Positions 1 to 10,324 of a DNA stretch of 64,000 bases are shown here, piece after piece. Within the stretch, counting starts at the first letter, position 1, and each line of letters starts with the position of its first letter. This DNA is from Leptospira selangorensis. GTDB lineage: Bacteria > Spirochaetota > Leptospiria > Leptospirales > Leptospiraceae. Below the pieces are notes generated by a model. That model saw nothing but the letters and a program-made list of their open reading frames with translations. It made no database searches and was not told where the DNA came from. Made by a program: the position numbers and the translations under genes. The stretch is from NCBI RefSeq assembly GCF_004769405.1, contig NZ_RQES01000012.1, forward strand, positions 62,001 through 126,000, read 5' to 3'.

Positions 1-2098
1 AGTAACTCTAGTTCTGATTTTTTTCTTAGGAAGTTTAAGATCCGCACTCGTGGTTGCTTGCACGATTCCGATTTCATTATTATTCGGATTTACCATGATG
101 AAACTCACAGGTATTCCGGCCAACCTACTCTCTTTGGGAGCGATCGACTTTGGGATCATAGTAGACGGTGCAGTCGTTATGGTGGAGAATATTTTCAGAA
201 AATATTCGGATCACAGAAAAACACATCGGGCTGGGACCGGGTTTGCGGAAATTTTGGATCTTACCAAAACATCCGCCACGGAAGTGGGAAAAGAGATCTT
301 TTTTTCCATCACGATCATCATATTCGCATATCTTCCTATATTCACATTCCAAAGGATAGAAGGGAAATTATTCTCTCCTATGGCATTCACACTTTCTTAT
401 GCCATATTGGGAAGTTTATTATTAACGCTTACAGTAATACCCGTGCTCATGGCCTTACTTTATAGGTCCAAAATGGGCTCTTATTCGGATACTCCCCTAG
501 AATGGAAAAATCCGGTTCTGGAAAATCTATTAAAACTTTATGATACTGTAATAAATATCGCCTTAAAATCCCCCGGAAAAACCGTAGGTTACTCTCTTGG
601 GATCGTATTATTTACTTTCACAGTAGGTTTCGCCAGACTGGGGACGGAGTTCCTGCCTGAATTGGACGAAGGCGCAATCAATGTAAGATGTTTTTTTCCG
701 GTCGGTATGCATATACGAGGAGCCGAAAAATATATTCCGTCCATTAAAGAATCATTATTAAAACACGAACAAGTTTCTGTGGTTCTAACACAACTCGGAA
801 GAAATGACGAGGGAACGGATCCTTACGGACCGAATCGTTTGGAAATCCTGGTAGGTTTGAAAGATTACGAACTCTGGAAGGAAAAAATTCCGAAAGCGGA
901 ACTTTTAAAAAGAATCAAAAAGGATCTGCAGGACATTCTCCCAGGAGTACAACTTCTTTTTTCCCAGCCGATTTTGGATAATGTTACCGAATCTGTAACA
1001 GGAAGCGTTTCTGATCTTGCGATTTTTTTGAATGGAGAAGATCTAAAGGAACTCAGAAAAACCGCGGGCGAAATCCTTGAAATCATTCGAGAAATACATG
1101 GAGCCACGGAATCCGGGATAGAACAAGAAAGGGATCAGGCTCAACTCACTATAGAAGTGAACCGAAAAAATTCCGCAAGATACGGGATCAATGCCTCGGA
1201 TATCCTAAACACTGTGGAAGCGGCAATCGGTGGAAAAGAAGTGGGAGAACTTTACGACGGCCCAAGAAGATTCGATATAGTGGTAAGATACACCACAGAC
1301 TTCCGCTCCTCTTTGGAATCCGTCAAAAATCTTTTAGTCAGTTCCCCTAGCGGAGGAAGGATACCTCTTTCCGAACTTGCGACGATAGAATTAAAAGACG
1401 GACCTACGATCATCCAAAGACAGGATGGAAAAAGACAAATCTCCGTACGCACAAACATTAGGGGAAGAGACCAGGGAAGTTTTGTCCAAGAAGCTAAACA
1501 AAAAATTTCCGAAAAAGTAGTACTGCCCGAAGGGATTAATATTGGATGGGGAGGACAATTCGAAAATTTAACTAGAGCAGGCGAAAGGTTAAGGATAGTA
1601 ATTCCTGCGACCCTCGGGCTTATATTCTGCTTTCTATTTGCGATCTTTAGAATTCCACGTTATGCTCTATTAGGACTTGCAGGACTTCCGATTTCGGTTA
1701 CCGGAGGAATTCTTGCATTACAGTTAAGAGGTATGAATTTTTCGGTCTCCGCCGGAGTTGGATTTGTTTCCCTTTTCGGAATTTCGACTATGACCTGCGT
1801 CTTATTCGTTTCCAGAATGTTACATTTACTTAGTGATGGTCATCATCTGGATCTGAAAAATTCGGTATTAGAGGCGGCAAAATTGCAATTCAGACCGAGA
1901 ATCATGACTGTTCTTCTAGCTCTACTAGGTTTAATTCCAGCGGCAACCGCCACTGGGATCGGTTCGGATGTGCAAAGACCCTTGGCAACAGTTATAGTAG
2001 GGGGTCTAACTTTGGAAATATTTACCCTGGTTTATCTGCCCTGCATATTCTATTTGGTGGAAAAATCGAAATCTCCTCTTGCAAAATCCCACAAATAA
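1..2098 (+). CDS. Heavy-metal efflux RND transporter, CzcA/CusA family (5' partial)
   Basis: Inner-membrane proton-driven pump of the HME-RND family, which exports divalent or monovalent metal ions through a tripartite complex. The reading frame is open from base 2, ahead of the first in-frame GTG at 50, so the N-terminal third lies outside the window. What is visible starts in TM4 (LVLIFFLGSLRSALVV). The stretch DFGIIVDGAVVMVEN carries the D...D...E charged residues of the TM4 proton relay in the CzcA-type (Zn/Co/Cd/Ni) branch; I infer the metal class from that. A periplasmic porter region and a second TM block (about residues 520-670 of the visible part) follow. The stop is 9 bp from the stop of the convergent giant lipoprotein gene, with no terminator hairpin seen between them. 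Confidence 0.9.
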   Translation, partial: VTLVLIFFLGSLRSALVVACTIPISLLFGFTMMKLTGIPANLLSLGAIDFGIIVDGAVVMVENIFRKYSDHRKTHRAGTGFAEILDLTKTSATEVGKEIFFSITIIIFAYLPIFTFQRIEGKLFSPMAFTLSYAILGSLLLTLTVIPVLMALLYRSKMGSYSDTPLEWKNPVLENLLKLYDTVINIALKSPGKTVGYSLGIVLFTFTVGFARLGTEFLPELDEGAINVRCFFPVGMHIRGAEKYIPSIKESLLKHEQVSVVLTQLGRNDEGTDPYGPNRLEILVGLKDYELWKEKIPKAELLKRIKKDLQDILPGVQLLFSQPILDNVTESVTGSVSDLAIFLNGEDLKELRKTAGEILEIIREIHGATESGIEQERDQAQLTIEVNRKNSARYGINASDILNTVEAAIGGKEVGELYDGPRRFDIVVRYTTDFRSSLESVKNLLVSSPSGGRIPLSELATIELKDGPTIIQRQDGKRQISVRTNIRGRDQGSFVQEAKQKISEKVVLPEGINIGWGGQFENLTRAGERLRIVIPATLGLIFCFLFAIFRIPRYALLGLAGLPISVTGGILALQLRGMNFSVSAGVGFVSLFGISTMTCVLFVSRMLHLLSDGHHLDLKNSVLEAAKLQFRPRIMTVLLALLGLIPAATATGIGSDVQRPLATVIVGGLTLEIFTLVYLPCIFYLVEKSKSPLAKSHK

Positions 2099-2107
2099 AA
2101 CTAAGGA

Positions 2108-5100
2108 TTATTCTTTTATAATAAAAGAAGTCGTAAATAATCTATAACCGTTCCAATATTTATCTACAGGGTAGACTTCTCTCATCGTATCCATCGTTTT
2201 CAAAAAACGGCTCCGAAGAGAAGTTTTAGAGTCTTCTTTTCTGGAGGAAATCTCTTTTAAGAATCTGGAATTATGAGTGTCCGTTTGGAACCCAAGATTT
2301 ACGATCCCTGGTCCCTTCCAAAATTTTCCTAAATAATATAATGAATCTCTTAAACTTAAAGAAGCATTCCCCAAACCCTCTAGGAAAGAAGAAGCGAGTA
2401 TCCAAACACCTTGTAAAGTTCCAGGTTCTATATCAGAAACAGATTTATTTCCGAACAGAATTCCTCTCTCTCTATCTTCCACTAAAGGTATCCGAAGCAC
2501 ATGAAATGGAGTGATCGAAGGATTTCCCTTAGGAGAAAGTTCTAAGTTTTCCAATTGGAGCAACTGTGAATACCAGCTCGGAAAGTTTGAATCATCCTTA
2601 GTGATAATCCCAAACCCATCCCAGAATTCGTCCTTTTCCTTATGCACAGGATTTTTTAGTAATGTCTCCGGATCTGCCACATAATAGATCTCTTCATCCG
2701 CCTTAGGCAATATTGGAGCCAAGAAATGATAAGAAGAAAGATATAGATATGTGGTCTTATTTTTAGAAGGACGAATATTCTGACGAATCTCAGTCTCCAA
2801 AGCTTCCCTCAGTAAAACCTCTGCACCACCCTTATCTGCTTCTTCATTATATTTATAAATAGAAGCTCTTAACTTTCGATTGTCTTTGAAAGCGAGGTCA
2901 CCTTTGGATTTACCTTTTGTAAATTTGATATAGAAAGTTTTCAACCCCAGGTCCATCAAAGCCAAGAACTCTTGGTTTTCAGGAATTTTCTCTTCCAATG
3001 AGAAGGATATTTTATTAAAATTAGGAAGATCGGAATAAGAAACAGAACGTCCAAACAAAGCCGAACGAACTGCATAAATTTTATCCTTGATCAGTCCTAA
3101 ATCGAAAAACGTCTCCGAATCATTTTGTTGAAAGGAAAGAGTCTGCAAATACGTTATAAAATCGTTAAGCTCTCTTCTTTCTGCAGAGATAAACTTTTTC
3201 TTTTTTCTATGTTTAACAAAACGATTTGTTAATTCCACAAATTCGGAAGACTTTTTAGTAGAAGCATTTTCGTATTCGGATAGATATTCGGAAAAACCGG
3301 ACTCTGATATTTTAGCGGGTTTTTTGCCTTCTAAATAGGAAATTTTAGAATTTAAAAATTCAATTTCAGCAGAATAAAGCTCATCCGAAATTCCTTTCGA
3401 TTTGGAGATCCAATATTTTGCTTTATCATAATCCCCTCTGGAAAGATAAGCCTTTGAAAACTCTAACATGATCCTTGCTTGTCGTGGAAAATTTTTCTTA
3501 AAACTTTCCAGTTCCACAAAAGAATTCAAAAATTCTTCCATTTCCTTTCCGGTTTCTTCCGGAAGAGAATAGCGTAGTAGATCCAACACGGAAGATCTGG
3601 ACTCAGTATCTAATGTTTGGAACAAAGTTTTGGAAGAACTATGGATCTCAGAATATAAAGAAAGAGGGGAGATCCTATGTCCTAACTTTTTACGATTTTC
3701 TAAAAATGCCAAATGCCTTGGATAATTTCTCTCTTGCGGGTCCAATTCAATTTGATTAGAATTTTCAGACCAATCCTCCTCTTCTTCCAATAGAGCTTTT
3801 TCTTTCTTGATCCGAGCTTCCATCTTTTTCCAAGTTTCCAGATCCGAACCGGAGGAGATAAATTGTTTCGCAAGTCCAAGTTGAGAAATAGCCAAATCAG
3901 GATAATAAGCTTCCAGGGCTAGATTAGAAAGTTTTAATCTAAATAAGAAAGGATCGTATTTATCCGCTGAAATATTAGAACTGAGAGAAGTCCCTGGAAA
4001 TTTCCCCTCTTTTAAGGCAAATATTCCATTTAAAATTTCATTCTTAGTTTCCGGCAGAGAGATTCCACCACAGTCTTTATATTCCGTTTCCAGCAATCTG
4101 GACAAACATAAGTTCAATCCTAATTCTTTCTGAGAATTTAGATCTCGATTTTCATAACGTAAGGAGAAAATTTTACCCAAAGAAAAATCAGGTTTTAACC
4201 TTTGGTAAGCCCTTAACAGATCCGATTCGATCTTAAGAGCTAAATTAGAATTCGATTCCGCATATGAACGAGCCTTATGTAGACCGGAAAACACTTCGGA
4301 AGAATCCGAAATTCTTTCGTCTCTTCTGGACTTAGCAAATAACCTTTCCGCTTCTACATTTCTATTTCCGGATCTTTCCTGAAGTCTTCCGAAACGGATC
4401 GCAGAATTGGATAGTTTACCTGTAAAAATTTCCCCCAAGGATTCTTTCACACAAGTTTCGCCGGGACATACATACATCAAATTTACGCCCGATCCGGAAA
4501 GCCCCGTGTAAACTTTTGAGATCTGGCGCCAGTTCGGCTTTTCAGAATAAGTAAATATGACCGCACCTAATCTATGTTCTCTCGAAAAAAGTTCTCTTAA
4601 TTCGAGTGTATCCTTTTTTCTTTCTCCAAAGGTAGAATCTCCTTTTACATCAGGGAAAGGACTTATTAATACATCAGTATCTTCTAATATATCCGTCCAG
4701 GAATCAGAATCTATTTTTCTGTAATTCCATCCGCCAATAGGCAAAAAAGAGGAGATCACTTTCGGAGTTCTTTCTTCTTTATTAGAGACCGAAGAAGAAA
4801 GTTTAAAGCTGATGCCGGAAATCTGAGATCCCAATGTTTCCCCAATGGATGTATTTCCAGGATCTAAAATAAGATTACGACCTGCATTTTCATAATTAGA
4901 TTTGATCCAACTTTCCGCTTTGGATTCATTCTCAAAATTCATGATTTTTAAAGAAGAAGCACTTCTGATCCTTGCAAATACGGAACCTCTGGATTCCAAT
5001 AAACGAATTTCGGTTTCATTCTGATTTAGAACTTCGTCGGCAACTGGGCCGAAAGGATCTAAAAACGCAGTTCTTTTGGGAAATTTTGATCTTAACACTT

Positions 5101-8100
5101 CTAAAGATTTAGTGACTTGGGCTCCAGATTGAAAAAGTGTAATCTCTTCTTTTTTAACATCCCCTCTTGTCTCCAAGGCATTCTGGTATTTAAAGTAAGT
5201 ATTTCTGTAGTTTTTCCAATCCGATTCAAATTTTATGTATTCCGCCCTGGCTTCTTTGAATTCCCAATTTCCTTTTTGAAAATTACGAAAATTTAATAAT
5301 CTCTGCAGTCGTATCCAATCATTAAACGCAGTATTCGTATTTCCGGAGTCCAGTTCCGCCCTGATCTTTGTTTCGTATAAATCCCTTAGTAAAAAACTTT
5401 TATTGTCCGAGATCAGATGAAATTGTTTTTTAAGGAGTTCTTCTGCCTTGGATAGTTTTACCTTTGCCTTATCCGGCTTTTTAGAGATTAGATCCAGCCT
5501 TGCTTGTAAAACCCAGGTTTGGATCAACTCAGCTCCAAAGTAAAATACATTCGCCATCTCTTCCGCGGCTTTTAAACATTCTTCCGCTTTTTCCAGGTCC
5601 CCTAATCTATAAAATACACTAGCCCTACTTAAAAAGTGAAATACCCTTTCTTTTCTCGGGAATGGATCCTTTGAAAGTCCAACAATCTCTTTCGGCAATC
5701 CGGAAGGAGTTTCGAGTAAAGAAGAAGAGATCCCTAATTTTTCGAAACCTTCTAACCATTCTCCTTTTTTAAAATTCTCTTCCCCGGAATAATAGAGTAA
5801 TGTCGCTTTTAATATATCATAATCATAATATTGTTTGTAAAACGTTTCGGAACATACCGAATTTCCTTCCAATAGATCTTCCGACCAGGAAGAGAGACAG
5901 TTCTCCATAGATTCTCTTTTGAATCTATCAAGCTCTTCCAACGCTTTGTTTAATTCTTCGGAATATACCTTTTTATCGGAGGCTTCTATAGAAGCGAATA
6001 ACGAATATAAATATCTTTTAAAGCTACCTGTTGACCTTCCTGATAGGTTTGCAGAGTCTTTTAAGAAATCATTCTCTTCTAAAAACGCTAATTTAGCTTT
6101 TTCAAATTCATTTCTTTTATACTGAAAAAACCCAAGGTCTGCATAAGATTGGGACTGCACCAATTGCCCGGCCAAAGTTTTCTTCAAACCTTTTTTACTT
6201 ACATATTCCAATCGTTTATCTGTTTCTTCCGCGGCTAAACGATAGTTCTGTTCTAAAACAAGATTATTTACTCTGATTCCAGAAGACAATAATGGTTGGA
6301 ATACCGGAGGAATAGCCTCCGGAAATCTACCTGATCCGGAAATACGGACCGAATCCGGAAGAACCGTTTCAAAAACGAAATCCCAAATAGAATCCCAGAC
6401 AGATTCCCAAAATTTAGGACTTACCTTTTTGGGTAACCAGAGAGTTGTCCTGGAAGAAGCTAATATCTCCGCCTCTTTTAAATTTTCTTCGGACTTGGAA
6501 ATATAACCCAACTTTTGATAAGAAATCGCTAATGCGTTTCTGATATTGATTGGGTCTACTAATCGGGAAGGTTCGTTTAATTCCAGAGCTTCCGTCAGAT
6601 AAGGAAGAGCCAGCGCGTATTCTCCCAATTCCATATGGGATAAGCCTGTTAATGTCCTAAGTAGAGTTAATTTTTCCCTATAACTTTGAAGGTTTTTAGT
6701 GTAATCCGTTCCGGAGTATAATTGTAAAAATTCGTTTTTAGAATATATATCGGATGCATTCTTTAGTTTTCGGACCGCGTCTCCATACTTCGACATGTAC
6801 ATGGAAGCACGAGCGGAGTTGAATAAGAAGACCGCTTTTTGTCTATAATCCTCGAATTGCGCCTTAGATATTATATAATTCGAATAAGATTCGACTAAAG
6901 AATATTGTTCATCCGCCTTAGGATAGTTTTTAAGTAAGAAATAATTATTACCTAAATTCAATCTAAGATCCGAGAGAGCTTTTTTGTTTTGGAAATTTTC
7001 TCCAAGCAACTCTAAGATCTGGCTGTATAACTCTATATTCTCCTCAAAGTTTTTCTCCGGGAAATATTTGGAATATACGTCCTTATACTTATCCTCATCA
7101 GTAGGTTCCTTATCATTAGGTTTTCTAGACTTCATGATGTCCACATATTGGTATAACCAACCTAAAAGTTGGTATGCATCATGATAAGTTGGCTCAGCAA
7201 ATATGATCCATCTAAGCTCATATTCCGCCTGTTTGAAATCCCTAAGAGCCGCCTCTTTTTTGATACGGTCCATTGTTCCGGAATTATAATAAAATGTTTC
7301 CCGGATCACGGAACGATTGATCAGATAATACGCATAACCGTATAATGTGGCTAGGTCCAAGAAGGCCCGAGCCCGAGGTAAAATTTTCTCTTTCTCAAAA
7401 TACTGATCTATATAAACAAGCCCTTCTTTTTTATCCAATGGATCGAATTCGAGAGGATTCAAATTACCTAAAATACTCGAGGCATTCTTTTCACTTATAG
7501 ATCTGGCCAATTTAAAAGAAGTATCCACCATCAGTTTTTGATAATAGATGGCATAGTCCTTATAAACGGTGTCCTGAAAGAGATTTTTGCTCTTCGCCAG
7601 GAACATATTTTCCGTATTATAAAAATAATGTAGAGATGCTTGGAAGAAGTCGGATCGATTCTCATAGTTCCGAGCAAGATTCTCAAAATAGATAAAGAAC
7701 CTTTCCATCTCTTTATCAGAGATCTCTACTCCGGAATCATGATCATAGTTTTCTAAAAATGTGCGGAGAGATTCCAAAGAATAACGCACACTTCCGAGAC
7801 CTTTAAAATTCGAGGATCGTAATAGATGAATTTTTAGAAAAAGTGGATCTTTGGGAGTAATCTCTTTTAATAAAGGTTCGAGCAAAGAATTACTTTCCGC
7901 AAATGCTCCCTGTCCGAAAAGCCCCGCGGCTTTCGTATACATTAAAAATCTGTATAATACAGTAGAACGTTCTTTGATCTTATTCGAAGATTCTATCTTT
8001 TCCGAGAGAGAAATTTTCTCCGAATCCGATTTACCTGCCAATATCTGTTCTTCAAAAAGTCCGTATAAATTCCTAAGTTCGATCGTTTTTGATTCGGATT

Positions 8101-9691
8101 CATTCGCCGCTTGCAAAAGTGTAGAAGGTATGGTCCAATCCTTCTTCTTTGCTTCTTTCAGTTGTAGGGCACCTATATTTCTTAAAATTTCGTGAATATT
8201 ATAATATCCAGGAAATCGAGTCACCAATTCCTGTTTTGAATTCAATGAAGCTTCTATTTTACCGGATCTTTCTTCTAAATTTCCGATTTCTTCCAAGATA
8301 GAAGCTGCCACCTGAGCATCTGCATTATTTCGAATATTAGAAAAATATTCTTTAATTTCAGAGATCCCTTTATTCTCAGATTCCAAGTAGAATACATAAG
8401 CAAGACCCCATTTAGGGTCCATACGAGAAGCGCTCATTTCTTTTTTGATCTCGGAGGTTTTTCCGGACTTTTTATAGAGTGAATATTTTTCGTTTAAAAC
8501 CTTGGCTCGAAAAATAGGATAAAGTGGATCTTCCTTGTAATATAATTCCAAGGAATCCAATGCCAATAGATAATCATCCAGGGATTGTTTTTTGCCGTAT
8601 TCTTTTGCCAGTTCAAATTGTGCGGAAATATTAGAAGCCTTCGGGATCGACCCACTCAAAGGAAGAAAATAGATATTTAAGGTTCCATAATATGATGCAG
8701 TGAACAGGACACTTCCTCCGTTAAAGGAAGAATATTTCGTATCGAATAAAGAAAAATTTCCGGAGGTAAGTCTTCTTTCTTTCATATCAGAAAGATCCAA
8801 TCGGATAATCAGACTATTATCTCTCTCGTCCAATTTTCGATTTCCATCCGAATCGGAACGAATAGATGTATAGAATAAATATCTTCCATCAGGAGATAGG
8901 CTGGGAGAAAAATCTAAATAAGAATCATTTGTTAGTCTTTTAGATTTCCTTGTATCTAAATCCAAGGAATAGATCTCCCCTTCCCTGGAATCCGCATATG
9001 AAAGATATACGATCGATTTTCCATCCTGGGACCAATATGGATTCACTGCCCCTGATTGAGTGAGTAAAATCGGTTTTTCTTTTCCTTCCGTATCCCATAG
9101 GATCAGGTTAGGTGTCCCTGGAGTTAGTCTATCCGAAGAGAATAATAATACCCTACTATCCATTCCCCAAATAGGATCCGAGTCCGAAAACCTATCCGAC
9201 TTAGAAATATCAGAATATTCCGGATTTGTAATAAACTCGAAGTCGTCGTTTAGAAATCTTTTTCCTTCTAAAATCTTTTTAGCCCAGACTTCGGGCTCTA
9301 TTTCTAAAAGGACTATATCCCCCGCTGTATCATATTGTTCCGATACGAATGCAAGTTTCTTACCGTCCGGGCTAATAGCAGGCTTGTATTCCGAAGAAGG
9401 ATGTTCCGTGATTGGGACCACTATGGAACTTTTGAGATCTCTAAACCAGATATCATAATTTCCTTTTTGACCCGTCGTATAAAATAGATATCTTCCATCC
9501 TTGGTGGTGGAATTATAAAGGTTGTTTCCCCTTTGAACTGTCAAAGGAAACGGTTTATCATTTTCAGGATTGAAATAGTTTTTAGAGATCGGGCCGTAAT
9601 CGAACTCGATCGGTTTTACCTTTTGTACCGGGATAAAAACAAGGCAATTACTGGATAGAAGTAGGAAAAAAAATAGGACCCAGTGTCTCAT
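2108..9691 (-). CDS. Giant lipoprotein: beta-propeller (PD40/TolB-like), long TPR region, CHAT-like regions
   Basis: 2,527-residue exported protein of unknown function. The signal peptide ends in a lipobox (LLLSSNC, Cys16). Residues about 60-330 hold repeated SPDG-type blades (SPDGKKLAFVSE, WSQDGKSIVYLSY, SPDGRYLFYTS), typical of TolB/PD40 propellers. Residues about 360-1500 are helical with many TPR-like pairs. Around 1560-1790 and 2250-2510 there are alpha/beta stretches that resemble CHAT (caspase-like) domains, but I do not see a convincing His-Cys dyad, so these may be degenerate. The ATG at 9691 has AAGGA 8 bases upstream. It lies 4 bp after the DUF1318 lipoprotein gene and so probably ends the STAS/AsmA-like/DUF1318 operon. 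The lipoprotein, propeller and TPR calls are firm; the CHAT call is tentative. Confidence 0.75.
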   Translation of the reverse strand: MRHWVLFFFLLLSSNCLVFIPVQKVKPIEFDYGPISKNYFNPENDKPFPLTVQRGNNLYNSTTKDGRYLFYTTGQKGNYDIWFRDLKSSIVVPITEHPSSEYKPAISPDGKKLAFVSEQYDTAGDIVLLEIEPEVWAKKILEGKRFLNDDFEFITNPEYSDISKSDRFSDSDPIWGMDSRVLLFSSDRLTPGTPNLILWDTEGKEKPILLTQSGAVNPYWSQDGKSIVYLSYADSREGEIYSLDLDTRKSKRLTNDSYLDFSPSLSPDGRYLFYTSIRSDSDGNRKLDERDNSLIIRLDLSDMKERRLTSGNFSLFDTKYSSFNGGSVLFTASYYGTLNIYFLPLSGSIPKASNISAQFELAKEYGKKQSLDDYLLALDSLELYYKEDPLYPIFRAKVLNEKYSLYKKSGKTSEIKKEMSASRMDPKWGLAYVFYLESENKGISEIKEYFSNIRNNADAQVAASILEEIGNLEERSGKIEASLNSKQELVTRFPGYYNIHEILRNIGALQLKEAKKKDWTIPSTLLQAANESESKTIELRNLYGLFEEQILAGKSDSEKISLSEKIESSNKIKERSTVLYRFLMYTKAAGLFGQGAFAESNSLLEPLLKEITPKDPLFLKIHLLRSSNFKGLGSVRYSLESLRTFLENYDHDSGVEISDKEMERFFIYFENLARNYENRSDFFQASLHYFYNTENMFLAKSKNLFQDTVYKDYAIYYQKLMVDTSFKLARSISEKNASSILGNLNPLEFDPLDKKEGLVYIDQYFEKEKILPRARAFLDLATLYGYAYYLINRSVIRETFYYNSGTMDRIKKEAALRDFKQAEYELRWIIFAEPTYHDAYQLLGWLYQYVDIMKSRKPNDKEPTDEDKYKDVYSKYFPEKNFEENIELYSQILELLGENFQNKKALSDLRLNLGNNYFLLKNYPKADEQYSLVESYSNYIISKAQFEDYRQKAVFLFNSARASMYMSKYGDAVRKLKNASDIYSKNEFLQLYSGTDYTKNLQSYREKLTLLRTLTGLSHMELGEYALALPYLTEALELNEPSRLVDPINIRNALAISYQKLGYISKSEENLKEAEILASSRTTLWLPKKVSPKFWESVWDSIWDFVFETVLPDSVRISGSGRFPEAIPPVFQPLLSSGIRVNNLVLEQNYRLAAEETDKRLEYVSKKGLKKTLAGQLVQSQSYADLGFFQYKRNEFEKAKLAFLEENDFLKDSANLSGRSTGSFKRYLYSLFASIEASDKKVYSEELNKALEELDRFKRESMENCLSSWSEDLLEGNSVCSETFYKQYYDYDILKATLLYYSGEENFKKGEWLEGFEKLGISSSLLETPSGLPKEIVGLSKDPFPRKERVFHFLSRASVFYRLGDLEKAEECLKAAEEMANVFYFGAELIQTWVLQARLDLISKKPDKAKVKLSKAEELLKKQFHLISDNKSFLLRDLYETKIRAELDSGNTNTAFNDWIRLQRLLNFRNFQKGNWEFKEARAEYIKFESDWKNYRNTYFKYQNALETRGDVKKEEITLFQSGAQVTKSLEVLRSKFPKRTAFLDPFGPVADEVLNQNETEIRLLESRGSVFARIRSASSLKIMNFENESKAESWIKSNYENAGRNLILDPGNTSIGETLGSQISGISFKLSSSVSNKEERTPKVISSFLPIGGWNYRKIDSDSWTDILEDTDVLISPFPDVKGDSTFGERKKDTLELRELFSREHRLGAVIFTYSEKPNWRQISKVYTGLSGSGVNLMYVCPGETCVKESLGEIFTGKLSNSAIRFGRLQERSGNRNVEAERLFAKSRRDERISDSSEVFSGLHKARSYAESNSNLALKIESDLLRAYQRLKPDFSLGKIFSLRYENRDLNSQKELGLNLCLSRLLETEYKDCGGISLPETKNEILNGIFALKEGKFPGTSLSSNISADKYDPFLFRLKLSNLALEAYYPDLAISQLGLAKQFISSGSDLETWKKMEARIKKEKALLEEEEDWSENSNQIELDPQERNYPRHLAFLENRKKLGHRISPLSLYSEIHSSSKTLFQTLDTESRSSVLDLLRYSLPEETGKEMEEFLNSFVELESFKKNFPRQARIMLEFSKAYLSRGDYDKAKYWISKSKGISDELYSAEIEFLNSKISYLEGKKPAKISESGFSEYLSEYENASTKKSSEFVELTNRFVKHRKKKKFISAERRELNDFITYLQTLSFQQNDSETFFDLGLIKDKIYAVRSALFGRSVSYSDLPNFNKISFSLEEKIPENQEFLALMDLGLKTFYIKFTKGKSKGDLAFKDNRKLRASIYKYNEEADKGGAEVLLREALETEIRQNIRPSKNKTTYLYLSSYHFLAPILPKADEEIYYVADPETLLKNPVHKEKDEFWDGFGIITKDDSNFPSWYSQLLQLENLELSPKGNPSITPFHVLRIPLVEDRERGILFGNKSVSDIEPGTLQGVWILASSFLEGLGNASLSLRDSLYYLGKFWKGPGIVNLGFQTDTHNSRFLKEISSRKEDSKTSLRSRFLKTMDTMREVYPVDKYWNGYRLFTTSFIIKE

Positions 9692-9695
9692 TAGA

Positions 9696-10319
9696 CTATT
9701 CCTTCTTTTTCCAATTCCCGGAAGAAACTTCGTAATATTCCCCTATATCCACAGAACGGAGCCAAGTGGTTTGGATACTTTCCTTAATGGAACCTTTTTC
9801 TTTTTCAGTAATAGTTCGATTCGGATCTGCAAATGCCTTCTTTAATTTTTCCTTAATTATGATGTCTCTATTTTCGTTCGTAAGTTTGATTAGATCATCT
9901 ATTCGAGACTTTTGTTTCGGATCCTGGGAAATTTTGTCCGCTCCCGCTTCTCTAAGCTTAGGATTCCATCTTACTTTTCCATCCAGCCCTTCTGCCAATA
10001 CTCCGAGACTTCTGTATTCCCTAAGTTCTCTCGCAAGATACGCAAGAATACGAAGTGCCATATAGAATTGATTATCACCTGTATTTCCAAATTCTTCCTT
10101 AATTAGATCTCTTTCCCAGATCTCGGAACCGGAAGAAGAAGTTTTAATGGATGCAATTAACCATCCGTCTTTTTCAAGATTTCGATCTTCTCCCAACATT
10201 TGTTTTTCTGCAGCAGTTTGGGTCTGAGTAAACGTGATCGGAGGGGCCTTGATAGGGCAATACACGAACAAAGGAAAGATTGCAAAAAGAATAATATAGG
10301 ATTTCGGAATATTCTTCAT
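9696..10319 (-). CDS. DUF1318 (YdbL-like) lipoprotein with a YnbE-like N-terminus
   Basis: 207-residue lipoprotein. The signal peptide ends at Cys21 (FPLFVYC). Just after the Cys is PIKAPPITFTQTQ, which resembles the short lipoprotein YnbE of E. coli (Cys, proline-rich, then PITI). The C-terminus (about 130-207) has R..I/L spacing and a final GEYYEVSSGNWKKK, close to the YdbL/DUF1318 ending GEYVRGINGQWLKR. In E. coli YdbH (AsmA-like), YnbE and YdbL form one intermembrane lipid-transport unit, and here the gene directly follows an AsmA-like gene (5-bp gap). I infer that one protein combines the YnbE and YdbL roles. The family call is fairly sure; the fusion reading is inference. No good Shine-Dalgarno sequence precedes the ATG, so translation may be coupled. 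Confidence 0.7.
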   Translation of the reverse strand: MKNIPKSYIILFAIFPLFVYCPIKAPPITFTQTQTAAEKQMLGEDRNLEKDGWLIASIKTSSSGSEIWERDLIKEEFGNTGDNQFYMALRILAYLARELREYRSLGVLAEGLDGKVRWNPKLREAGADKISQDPKQKSRIDDLIKLTNENRDIIIKEKLKKAFADPNRTITEKEKGSIKESIQTTWLRSVDIGEYYEVSSGNWKKKE

Positions 10320-10324
10320 AAGTT

